The position numbers were made by a program, and so were the translations under genes. The notes below the pieces were generated by a model. The model saw only the letters and a program-made list of their open reading frames with translations. It did not search any database and was not told where the DNA came from. Positions 6,394 through 14,149 of a stretch of DNA of 21,325 nt are shown piece after piece. This DNA is from Flavobacteriaceae bacterium UBA6231. GTDB lineage: Bacteria; Bacteroidota; Bacteroidia; Flavobacteriales; Flavobacteriaceae. The stretch is from NCBI GenBank assembly GCA_002441545.1, contig DJWL01000187.1, positions 1 to 21,325 on the forward strand. The letters are read 5' to 3'. The stretch's first letter is position 1; each line of letters begins with the position of its first letter.

Positions 6394-7525
6394 AGTGTGT
6401 TTGTTTCCTGAAACAAAACCAGATTTACATTTTAATGATCAAGGCGTATGTTCAGCATGTGTAGCAGCCGAACTTAAAGATGATGGCATTGATTGGAAAC
6501 AAAGAGAAAAGGACTTTTATACTATTATAAATAAGTTTAAGCTTAAAGATGATGAAATAGGGTATGATTGTTTAATACCAGTAAGTGGAGGTAAGGATTC
6601 AACATATCAAGCATATTTTATGAAAGAAGTCTGCGGAATGAATCCTCTTTGTGTATGTTTTGAAACCACTAATGTTACCAAATTAGGACAACGCAATTTG
6701 GACAACATTTCTAAAATGGGTATTGATGTTATTCATTTTAAAAAGAATTACAATGCATACCGTTCGATGGTTAAAGAAGGCTTTATTCGAGTAGGTGATG
6801 AAATGTGGCCAAATCATATAGGGATTTTTACAATTCCAATAAACATTGCCGTAAAATTTAATATTCCTTTAATAATTTGGGGTGAAAATCCGCAACAAGA
6901 ATATGGTGGGCCTCTTGAAAGCATTGAAAAAAACAGATTAACACGCAGATGGTTAGAAGAATTTGGGGGGTTATTAGGAAACCGAATTCAAGATATGATT
7001 GGTGTTGATGGATTAACAGCTAAAGAATTAACCCCTTATTTTTATCCTTCGGATGAAGAATTAGAATCAAATGGTGTTACTAGTTTATTTTTAGGGCATT
7101 ATTTTTTCTGGGATGCCCGCAAGCAACTAGAAGTTATAAAAGCACATGGTTTTCAGATAAAAGAAGATGGGCCAGTAGAAGGAACTTACACAAATTATGA
7201 GAATTTAGATGAAGCCATGCATGGACTACATGATTATTTAAAATTTGTGAAATACGGTTTTGGTAGAGCCACAGACCACGCTTGTATTGATATTAGAAAT
7301 AAAAGATTAACTCGAGAAGAAGGGAAAAAATTGGTAATGGAATATGATGGTAAATATCCCCATATTTCTGTAAATGCTTTTATCGAATATTCCGGGATGT
7401 CCAAAAAAGAAATAGATGAGGTAATAGATTCATATACAAACCCAGTGCTTTTTAAAATGAATGACGATGGTGACTTTGAAAAAGATAGCGATGGAAATTT
7501 AATCAGGAATTTTGAAATAAAATAG
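6368..7525 (+). CDS. pseA: N-acetyl sugar amidotransferase (PseA/WbuX/WbpG family)
   Basis: This 385-aa enzyme belongs to the family that replaces an acetamido oxygen on a sugar with nitrogen, giving an acetamidino group and using ATP. Four cysteines, Cys8, Cys11, Cys28 and Cys31, form a likely zinc knuckle. SGGKDS (73-78) is the PP-loop that adenylates the substrate. Ammonia would come from the HisH-like glutaminase encoded next and be channelled through the HisF-like partner, as in the WbpG-HisH2-HisF2 and WbuX-Y-Z sets. Sitting between pseF and pseG, it most likely acts on pseudaminic acid or a precursor (PseA role), though a UDP-amino sugar is possible. The ATG at 6368 lies inside pseF (26-nt overlap) and places the Cys knuckle at the N terminus as expected. 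Confidence 0.88.
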   Translation: MDIEVRYCKVCLFPETKPDLHFNDQGVCSACVAAELKDDGIDWKQREKDFYTIINKFKLKDDEIGYDCLIPVSGGKDSTYQAYFMKEVCGMNPLCVCFETTNVTKLGQRNLDNISKMGIDVIHFKKNYNAYRSMVKEGFIRVGDEMWPNHIGIFTIPINIAVKFNIPLIIWGENPQQEYGGPLESIEKNRLTRRWLEEFGGLLGNRIQDMIGVDGLTAKELTPYFYPSDEELESNGVTSLFLGHYFFWDARKQLEVIKAHGFQIKEDGPVEGTYTNYENLDEAMHGLHDYLKFVKYGFGRATDHACIDIRNKRLTREEGKKLVMEYDGKYPHISVNAFIEYSGMSKKEIDEVIDSYTNPVLFKMNDDGDFEKDSDGNLIRNFEIK

Positions 7526-8139
7526 TGACAATAGCTATTGTTAAATATGGAATGGGCAATGTGGCTTCAGTACAAAAAGTATTGAAAAAGCTTGGCTACC
7601 AAAGTATTATTACAAATAATCATGACGAGCTTAAACAAGTAGATTTTATTTTACTTCCAGGTGTTGGGTCATTTAAAAAGGGTATGGAAAACCTTAATGC
7701 GCTGGGGTTAGTAGAATTACTTACTGAAGAAGTGGTAGTAAAAAAGAAACCTTTTTTAGGCATTTGTTTAGGTATGCAATTAATTGCAACATTTGGGACA
7801 GAACCTGAACATGTAAACGGATTAGGCTGGATTGACGGAGAGGTTATTAAAATTGTGCCTAAAAAAGGGCACAGGGTGCCTCATATGGGGTGGAATACAA
7901 TAAAAACAGATATGTTAAATGAGTTTTACCGCGAATTCAATAATCTAGATTATTATTTTATTCATAGTTATCATTTTAATGCTATAAATCCTAAGGATGT
8001 TACTATGACCGTAAATTATGATGGAGAATTGGTTGCAGGACTTCAAAAGGACAATATCTTCGCAATGCAATTTCATCCAGAAAAAAGTCAGGATGAAGGC
8101 ATGATTTTATTAAGAAAAGTTTTAGAGAAATATGCTTAA
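7525..8139 (+). CDS. hisH: HisH-like glutamine amidotransferase of the sugar amidation system
   Basis: This 204-aa class I glutaminase is homologous to the HisH subunit of imidazole glycerol phosphate synthase. Cys81 in LGICLGMQL is the nucleophile, and His184 with Glu186 in FHPEKSQDEG complete the triad. The PGVGSF motif (45-50) forms the oxyanion region. The start is GTG, whose G is the last base of the preceding TAG stop, so translation is probably coupled. No other histidine gene is near, and the order amidotransferase-HisH-HisF is that of sugar amidation modules, so its role is to supply ammonia to the PseA/WbuX protein and not to make histidine. Confidence 0.9.
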   Translation: MTIAIVKYGMGNVASVQKVLKKLGYQSIITNNHDELKQVDFILLPGVGSFKKGMENLNALGLVELLTEEVVVKKKPFLGICLGMQLIATFGTEPEHVNGLGWIDGEVIKIVPKKGHRVPHMGWNTIKTDMLNEFYREFNNLDYYFIHSYHFNAINPKDVTMTVNYDGELVAGLQKDNIFAMQFHPEKSQDEGMILLRKVLEKYA

Positions 8140-8911
8140 GTGTAGAGTTATACCCATTTTAACTTTTAATGGTTTTGGGTTAGTTAAAACTAAAAGATTT
8201 GCGTCAAACCCAAGAATGGTTGGAAACGCAGTACAGGCAGCTAAAGTATATAACTCGCGCAATGTTGACGAATTAGTGTTTTTAGATATTTATGCATCTG
8301 ATAAAAATCGGAAAATGAATTTGCAGATAGCAAAACTAATCATTAATGAGTGTTTTATGCCTGTTGCTTTAGGAGGAGGCATAAAATCTATCGAAGATAT
8401 TCATGATTTATTAGCTATTGGTGCGGACAAAGTAGTTCTTAAAAATAAAATTATAGAAGAGCCTGAATTTATTAACAAGGCGTCTCAAATATTTGGTAAT
8501 CAATGCATTACTTTAGCAATTGATGCAATAAAACAAGATGATGGAAAGTATTATTTATATAATAGAATAGGTAAAACTTTAGATTTGTTCGAATTTCTTA
8601 ATCATATTAAAACACATAATTTTGGAGAAATTATTTTAACCTCAGTAAATAATGATGGAATGATGAACGGCTTTGATATTGCGTTGGTTAATAAAGTTGA
8701 AAAAATCATATCTGTACCTATAGTTGTTGCAGGAGGAGCAGGAAATTTAAATCATTTCAAAGAGTTATTTTCGAAAAGCCATATTGAAGCGGTAGCGGCA
8801 GCGAGTATTTTTCATTTCACACAATATACCCCACGCGATATTAAATTAGCTATAGCTAGTGTTGGAAAGCCAGTACGTATTGTGGAAAAAATGTATATTC
8901 CTAAAAATTAA
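8132..8911 (+). CDS. hisF: HisF-like ammonia-channel partner of the sugar amidation system (WbuZ type)
   Basis: This 259-aa (beta-alpha)8 barrel is homologous to the HisF cyclase. It keeps the barrel phosphate-binding glycines (GGGIKS 81-86, AGGAGN 200-205), Asp131 (LAIDA) and the TSVNNDG loop (170-176). The catalytic Asp11 of true HisF, in the usual IPCLDV motif, is replaced: the matching segment reads VIPILTFNGFG, with Thr at 11. Loss of that aspartate argues against imidazole glycerol phosphate cyclisation and fits a structural role, passing ammonia from HisH to the amidotransferase. It overlaps hisH by 8 nt and ends 4 nt before the next start. Confidence 0.88.
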   Translation: MLKCRVIPILTFNGFGLVKTKRFASNPRMVGNAVQAAKVYNSRNVDELVFLDIYASDKNRKMNLQIAKLIINECFMPVALGGGIKSIEDIHDLLAIGADKVVLKNKIIEEPEFINKASQIFGNQCITLAIDAIKQDDGKYYLYNRIGKTLDLFEFLNHIKTHNFGEIILTSVNNDGMMNGFDIALVNKVEKIISVPIVVAGGAGNLNHFKELFSKSHIEAVAAASIFHFTQYTPRDIKLAIASVGKPVRIVEKMYIPKN

Positions 8912-8915
8912 GTTC

Positions 8916-10385
8916 ATGCCTACTCAAAAAAAAATGATATTTAGAGCAGATGGGAATAGCCATATTGGTTTAGGACATATATATAGGCTTTTTGCTTTGG
9001 TCGAGATTTATAAAAATTATTTTCAATTTATTTTTGTTACCAAAACATCTTCAACTAAAACTATTTTTCCTAACAATTACCCTATTATTTTTATACCTGA
9101 AACTGTCTCTATTGCCAATGAGCCCGAATGGCTTCTTCAAAATTTCCATCCCTCGAAATATTTAATAATTGCGGATGGTTATCAATTTAAAAGTAACTAT
9201 CAAAAAAAAATAAAAGACAATGGATACTCTTTAATTTATATTGATGATTTAGTTGAAGGAGAAATGTATGCAGATATAATCGTAAATCATGCAGCAAATG
9301 TTAAATCATATAAATATCAAGTTCAACCATATACTCGTTTAGCTTTAGGAACTGACTATGCAGTATTAAGGCCATTATTTGTTAAAGCGGCGCAAACCGA
9401 AAGGAACATTATTAACATAGTTAATGTTTTTGTGTGTTTTGGTGGTGCCGACGCCTTAGATTTAAGTTATAAAGCTACTAAAGCATTACTAGGAATAAAA
9501 AAAATTCAAAACATTCATGTAGTTTTAGGAGCAGCTTATAAACATTCAGACATTATCGCGTTAGCAAGTAAAAATACTCAGATTAATCTTTATAGGAATT
9601 TAGACGAAATGGCTCTTTGTAATTTAATGAAGTCTTGTAATTTGGCTATTGCACCTTCGAGCACCATAGTTTATGAACTGTGTGCTATAAAAATACCCAT
9701 ATTTTCTGGTTATTTTACAGATAACCAGAAAAACATTTATAATGCATTACTAGAAAAGGAAGCTATTGAAGGAGCTGGAGATTTCTCAAAACTTTCAACA
9801 GAAGACTTTAAAACTAAACTCAAAAGAATTGTTAATCAAGAAGAGTTTGTTCATTATTTAAGGGCTCAACAAAAATTGTTTGACGGACAGAGTCCAAACC
9901 GATTCATCAAACTACTAAACGACTTTATGGTTTCTTTCAGAAAAGGCACAAAAGAAGACATGATGCTGGTTTACAATTGGTCTAACGACCCTACGGTAAG
10001 ACAAAACTCTTTCAATACTGATGAAATTAGTTTAATTAATCACGAAAAGTGGTTCAACCAAAAAATAAAGGACGATAAAACACTGTTTTTAATTGCTTTA
10101 TTTGATAATCAACCAGCAGGCGTTGTTCGTTATGAAATTAAAGAAGATCACACCATAATTGGCGTTTTGGTTGCTAAAAATTTTAGAAGGAAAAAATTGG
10201 CGTCTTCATTTTTAAGTGAATCTGCTAAATATTACTTTAAACAACACCATCTTCCTATTTTTGCCTATATTAAAGAAGAAAACAAAGCATCAATAAAAGC
10301 ATTTGAAAGAGCAAGCTACACTTTTTATAAAAAAGAAAGTGTAAAGGAAACAGAAAGTGTTGTTTATAAATTAGAAAAGAAATGA
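8916..10385 (+). CDS. pseG: Fused PseG UDP-sugar hydrolase and PseH-like N-acetyltransferase
   Basis: This 489-aa protein has two parts. Residues 1-335 are PseG, which removes UDP from UDP-2,4-diacetamido-2,4,6-trideoxy-beta-L-altropyranose. RADGNSHIGLGH (10-21) carries the conserved catalytic histidine (His21), and FGGADALDLS and APSSTIVYE lie in the GT-B-like nucleotide domain. Residues 338-489 are a GNAT domain (SFRKGTKEDM to the end) with an acetyl-CoA loop VAKNFRRKKLASS. This domain probably does the PseH job of acetylating the C4 amine, before the PseG step. No separate pseH is seen, which supports the fusion. I chose ATG 8916, 4 nt after the hisF stop; an upstream in-frame ATG at 8859 would add 19 residues unlike any PseG and overlap hisF by 53 nt. 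Confidence 0.9.
   Translation: MPTQKKMIFRADGNSHIGLGHIYRLFALVEIYKNYFQFIFVTKTSSTKTIFPNNYPIIFIPETVSIANEPEWLLQNFHPSKYLIIADGYQFKSNYQKKIKDNGYSLIYIDDLVEGEMYADIIVNHAANVKSYKYQVQPYTRLALGTDYAVLRPLFVKAAQTERNIINIVNVFVCFGGADALDLSYKATKALLGIKKIQNIHVVLGAAYKHSDIIALASKNTQINLYRNLDEMALCNLMKSCNLAIAPSSTIVYELCAIKIPIFSGYFTDNQKNIYNALLEKEAIEGAGDFSKLSTEDFKTKLKRIVNQEEFVHYLRAQQKLFDGQSPNRFIKLLNDFMVSFRKGTKEDMMLVYNWSNDPTVRQNSFNTDEISLINHEKWFNQKIKDDKTLFLIALFDNQPAGVVRYEIKEDHTIIGVLVAKNFRRKKLASSFLSESAKYYFKQHHLPIFAYIKEENKASIKAFERASYTFYKKESVKETESVVYKLEKK
9702..9732. repeat. Perfect 12-bp inverted repeat with 7-nt loop inside pseG-pseH
   Basis: TTTTCTGGTTAT (9702-9713) and ATAACCAGAAAA (9721-9732) are exact reverse complements around TTTACAG. 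It lies in the PseG part and encodes the conserved-looking SGYFTDNQKN stretch. There is no T-run after the stem on either strand, so it is not an intrinsic terminator. It may be chance or an mRNA hairpin. Confidence 0.6.
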
Positions 10386-11410
10386 TGAGAAAGAATGCAT
10401 GTTTTATCATAGCAGAATTATCGGCAAATCACGGGGGAAGTTTAGAAACAGCAAAAGAAACTGTACGGGCTGCTAAGCGCGCAGGAGCTGATGCCATAAA
10501 ACTGCAAACATATACTGCCGATACCATCACGTTAAATGTTAAAACTGACGATTTTAAAATTAAGCAAGGTACAGCTTGGGATGGGCAATTTTTATATGAT
10601 TTATATCAAAAGGCCTCTTTACCTTGGGAATGGCATAAAGACCTGTTTGATTTAGCAAAGGAAGAAGGACTTGTTTGTTTTTCTTCTCCTTTCGATAAAA
10701 CTGCTGTTGATTTTTTAGAAGAATTGAATACTCCAATTTACAAAGTGGCTTCTTTTGAAATCACAGATATTCCTTTAATAGCGTATATGGCTTCCAAACA
10801 AAAGCCAATGATTATTTCAACAGGAATTGCTACAATTGAAGATATTGAATTGGCTATAGAGGCTTGTAAATCGGTTGGAAATAACAATATTACTATATTA
10901 AAATGTACATCAGCATATCCAGCAGCTCCCGAAGATGCTAATTTGAGTACTATTGCGGATATTGAGCAACGATTTGGGGTTAATTCTGGCTTATCTGACC
11001 ATACAATGGGAATAGAGGCGCCAATGATTGCTGTTGCGCTTGGAGCGAAAGTAATTGAAAAACATTTTATTTTAGACAAAAGTATTGGTGGTGCAGACGC
11101 CCACTTTTCTTTAGATGAAACAGAATTTAAACAAATGGTAGACGCTGTTCGTTTAACAGAACAATTAATGGGGAATGTAGATTATATAATGACCGATAAA
11201 AAGAAAAAAAGCAGAGAATTTTCGAGGTCGTTGTATGTGGCTCAAGATGTAAAAGCTGGAGATGAATTAACAGAATTGAATGTAAGATCAGTAAGGCCAG
11301 GGTTTGGAATGCACCCTAAATATTACAATGAAATATTAGGCAAAAAATTTAAAAAAGACTTAAAAAAAGGCACTCCTTTAAGTTTAGAACTAATATTTCA
11401 AAATTCTTAA
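10382..11410 (+). CDS. pseI: Pseudaminic acid synthase (NeuB family)
   Basis: PseI condenses 2,4-diacetamido-2,4,6-trideoxy-L-altrose with phosphoenolpyruvate to give pseudaminic acid. The 342-aa protein has the NeuB barrel with AELSANHGGS (11-20), KLQTYTADT (40-48), and the metal-binding histidines expected at His206 (SDHTMG) and His228 (EKHF). The C-terminal SAF (antifreeze-like) domain starts near 283 and contains RPGFGMHP (305-312), which closes over the partner active site in dimers of this family. ELSANHGG is more PseI-like than the sialic or legionaminic acid synthases. Its ATG overlaps the preceding TGA (ATGA); ATG 10385, one codon later, is an equally good start. It is the last gene of the Pse block, followed by 60 nt. 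Confidence 0.94.
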   Translation: MMRKNACFIIAELSANHGGSLETAKETVRAAKRAGADAIKLQTYTADTITLNVKTDDFKIKQGTAWDGQFLYDLYQKASLPWEWHKDLFDLAKEEGLVCFSSPFDKTAVDFLEELNTPIYKVASFEITDIPLIAYMASKQKPMIISTGIATIEDIELAIEACKSVGNNNITILKCTSAYPAAPEDANLSTIADIEQRFGVNSGLSDHTMGIEAPMIAVALGAKVIEKHFILDKSIGGADAHFSLDETEFKQMVDAVRLTEQLMGNVDYIMTDKKKKSREFSRSLYVAQDVKAGDELTELNVRSVRPGFGMHPKYYNEILGKKFKKDLKKGTPLSLELIFQNS

Positions 11411-11470
11411 ATGGTATTGTTCAAAACTAAATATTTTAAGCATTGTTGGGAGATAATCTAAAAGGGGAAA

Positions 11471-12721
11471 ATGAAAGAAACATTTATAAAAAGGTGGAAT
11501 GATATTGCACAAATTTGGATAAATGGTCTATTGGAACTAGATTCTGAATCTAGTAGAAATCAAATATCCCCTCGATCAAATTATAAGAAAGCAAAAAAAA
11601 TTTTTAAAGAATTTGTTGGTGATTTTTTTAGAGTTTTCAAAAATTCAAAGATTCCTCAAAACAAGATTTGGTTTTTAACTCTTTCAAAGAATAATTTTGA
11701 CTCTTTGAAGAATGTTCAGAGAAAAATCCCAAATTCTATTTTTGTCTCATTTTTAAGGTTAAGAGATGAGGGAGAGAAAAATAATTATTATTTCACACAC
11801 TCGAATAAATTTTTTTATGATTTAATTTTCCCTTTAGCCTGGATTGATTATTATTTTAAAAACAGGACACAGGGATTAAAATATTATGATTTATTGTTTA
11901 GTGTAAATGGTACTTATAAAGAAAGCCTAAGATTAATTAAAAGGAGCAAACCTAAAATAATAATTTTTGCAAATGACCATGTTACTATATCTAGATCGTT
12001 ACTTCTGGCGGCCAATAAAATGGGTGTTAAGACTTACTATATTCAACATGCATCAGTTTCAAATTACTTTCCTCCACTAGTTTTTAAATTTTCTCTTTTA
12101 GAAGGTAAAGATGCGTATCATAAATATTTAAATTGTGGGGAAACAAAATCAAAGGTTTATTTAGTGGGAATGTCTAAATTCGATTCGTTTATAGATAGAA
12201 TTAATAGAAACACAAAAGTAAAAAGCTTAGGTATTGCATATAATCACATGGACAATGTTACTACAATATCACAATTTATTGAAACAATTAAAAAAGCACA
12301 TCCCGAATTATTGATAATTACCCGTCCGCACCCTTCTGATGTTAGAAAAATTGAATTGCCTGAAAACGTTCTATTATCTGACTCTAAGAATGAAGATGCC
12401 TTTTCTTTTTTATGTAAGATTGATGCATTAATAACAGGAGATTCTTCTTTACATTTGGAGGCAACATTATTAAATGTTTACTCCATGTATTTTGAATTTA
12501 CAAAAACAAAGCTTTTTGATTATTATGGATTTATAAAAAATGGATTGGTTGATTACTACAGCTCAATCAATGCAATAAATATACAACTTAACAACTTAAA
12601 ACTTTACAAACCGGACATTAGAAATAAAGCCAGTTATTATAATGCTGCTATTGGAAGTGCTTTTGAGGGAAAATCAACAGAAAAAATTGTTGATATAATT
12701 TTAAATACTATGGATTTGTAA
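11471..12721 (+). CDS. Candidate nonulosonate (pseudaminyl) transferase, GT-B-like, unassigned family
   Basis: I do not recognise a named family for this 416-aa protein with certainty. It has no membrane segments. Motifs visible in order are FANDH (166-170), YYIQHASVS (189-197), LVGMSKFD (231-238), TRPHPSD (284-290) and GDSSLHLEA (323-331). The late pair, an HP dipeptide followed about 38 residues on by SS, is the pattern used to bind the CMP part of the donor in bacterial sialyltransferases and Kdo transferases. The gene directly follows pseI, and no other transferase here has CMP-sugar features, so transfer of the pseudaminic acid derivative is the best inference. CDP-glycerol-type transferases share similar QH and HP motifs and are the main alternative. 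AGGGGA before ATG 11471 could act as a rare Shine-Dalgarno site. Confidence 0.6.
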   Translation: MKETFIKRWNDIAQIWINGLLELDSESSRNQISPRSNYKKAKKIFKEFVGDFFRVFKNSKIPQNKIWFLTLSKNNFDSLKNVQRKIPNSIFVSFLRLRDEGEKNNYYFTHSNKFFYDLIFPLAWIDYYFKNRTQGLKYYDLLFSVNGTYKESLRLIKRSKPKIIIFANDHVTISRSLLLAANKMGVKTYYIQHASVSNYFPPLVFKFSLLEGKDAYHKYLNCGETKSKVYLVGMSKFDSFIDRINRNTKVKSLGIAYNHMDNVTTISQFIETIKKAHPELLIITRPHPSDVRKIELPENVLLSDSKNEDAFSFLCKIDALITGDSSLHLEATLLNVYSMYFEFTKTKLFDYYGFIKNGLVDYYSSINAINIQLNNLKLYKPDIRNKASYYNAAIGSAFEGKSTEKIVDIILNTMDL

Positions 12722-14148
12722 TGAAAAATAAATTATTACATAATTCAGGTATTTACAGCATAATTTCATTATTGCAAAAAGGGATAAATTTTTTTTTAAT
12801 TCCCATTTTAACGGCATACTTAACAACTTTTGATTATGGGGTTGTAGCAGTTGTGTTTTCTATTAACGCTTTTTTAAATGTATTTTATTTACTCTCTTTA
12901 AACGGAAGCTTAGATAGGTTTTATTATGAACACAAAGATGATGAGGAATTAGTTAAAAAATTATTTGGAACAATTGTAACGTTTGTTTTTCTAATGAGCG
13001 TTATTTTATCCATTATTATAGTTATTGGACACAGATGGATTATTGATCCTTTTTTAAGTAATGTTGATTTCTATCCCTATATGATATTAGGAATGATTTC
13101 AGTATTGTTTAATCCTCTATTTACTATTTTTCAAAGTACCTTACAGGCCAGACAAGAAGGAAAAAAATTCGGAAAAAATAATATACTGTTTTTTTTTGCA
13201 AATATTACGTTTCTGTTAATAAGTGTTTTAGTATTTAATTTAGGAGCAAAAGGCGTATTAGGCTCCCTGGCTTTGACAAACTTTATTTTCTTTATATATA
13301 CTCTATTTCATTTTGGAAAAGAGATTCAATTTGGTATAAACTTTCCAATCCTTAGGGCGTCTTTAAAGTATTCACTTCCGTTGGTTCCTCATTCTTTATC
13401 AGGCGTAGTAACAAATGTTATAGACAAGCTTTTTATCAACAATTTAATGTCAACATCTTTTGCTGGAATTTATAATATTGGAAACACTTTTGGCAGTATT
13501 GTATTATTAATTGCGTCTGGTGTTAATCAAGCGTTTGCTCCTTGGTTTAATGAACAAATTAAAGAAGAAAAATATAATGAGATCCCTCAAAAAGCTAAAC
13601 TATTAATTATGTTTTACAGTGTTATTGCTTTAGGCTTGTCTTTTTTTGGAAAGGAGGTTATATATTTTATAACACCAGAAGCTTATCATCAAGCATGGAA
13701 AGTAATTCCTTTTATTGCATACGCTTTTGTTTTTCATGGGGTTTATTATTTTTTTTCGGCACCTATATTTTATGATATTTCTGGGAAAGGAAATCGAGTA
13801 TTACCATTTTTTACCATTTCGTCAGCAGCATTAAATATCATTTTAAATTTAGTTTTAATTCCTAAGCATGGAATTATTGGTGCCGCTTTGGCAACATTGA
13901 TTTCTAAATTTATTTTAGTAATTTCTCTAAGTTTTGTTTACAATAAATTCTTAAATATAAAATATGAAAAATTGAGCATGATATTCATTCCATTAATCTA
14001 TCTTATCATCTCTTTAATCAGTTACTATCCTTTTAAATTTTATGATGGATTATTTATTAAAATAGCTGCTTTTATAATAAGCTTTTCTGTTTCAGCATGG
14101 TTTTTGAAAAAAGACTTGAAACGTTTAAAAAAACAGGTTAACATATAA
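12721..14148 (+). CDS. wzx: Wzx-type polysaccharide flippase (MOP superfamily)
   Basis: This 475-aa polytopic inner-membrane protein has about 12-14 hydrophobic segments spread over its whole length, beginning IYSIISLLQKGINFFLIPIL. It would flip undecaprenyl-diphosphate-linked repeat units from the cytoplasmic to the periplasmic face. Typical features are the N-terminal hydrophobic lead followed by DYGVVAVVFSI, the SLPLVPHSLSG segment starting the second half, and NLVLIPKHGIIGAALAT near the C terminus. Its ATG shares one base with the preceding TAA. A flippase next to a polymerase candidate places this locus in the Wzx/Wzy pathway and not the ABC-transporter pathway; no Wzm/Wzt genes are seen. 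Confidence 0.9.
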   Translation: MKNKLLHNSGIYSIISLLQKGINFFLIPILTAYLTTFDYGVVAVVFSINAFLNVFYLLSLNGSLDRFYYEHKDDEELVKKLFGTIVTFVFLMSVILSIIIVIGHRWIIDPFLSNVDFYPYMILGMISVLFNPLFTIFQSTLQARQEGKKFGKNNILFFFANITFLLISVLVFNLGAKGVLGSLALTNFIFFIYTLFHFGKEIQFGINFPILRASLKYSLPLVPHSLSGVVTNVIDKLFINNLMSTSFAGIYNIGNTFGSIVLLIASGVNQAFAPWFNEQIKEEKYNEIPQKAKLLIMFYSVIALGLSFFGKEVIYFITPEAYHQAWKVIPFIAYAFVFHGVYYFFSAPIFYDISGKGNRVLPFFTISSAALNIILNLVLIPKHGIIGAALATLISKFILVISLSFVYNKFLNIKYEKLSMIFIPLIYLIISLISYYPFKFYDGLFIKIAAFIISFSVSAWFLKKDLKRLKKQVNI

Positions 14149-14149
14149 C

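Noticed and set aside
7525..8911. Histidine biosynthesis operon
   Set aside because: Only HisH and HisF paralogues are present, next to a sugar amidotransferase, and the HisF copy lacks the catalytic Asp near residue 11. They belong to the sugar amidation module.
8859..8915. Upstream ATG extension of the PseG-PseH protein
   Set aside because: The added 19 residues overlap hisF by 53 nt and do not resemble the N terminus of PseG. ATG 8916 is 4 nt after the hisF stop.
9702..9732. Intrinsic terminator in pseG-pseH
   Set aside because: The stem has T on its 5' side and A on its 3' side on both strands, so no U-run follows the hairpin, and the coding frame continues through it.
10738..11079. Minus-strand open frame of 113 codons in pseI
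   Set aside because: It lies wholly within the NeuB barrel coding region and shows no recognisable domain.
11536..11554. ACTAGATT/AATCTAGT 8-bp inverted repeat
   Set aside because: It lies inside the coding region, has no GTCA head, and arms this short arise by chance in AT-rich DNA of this length.
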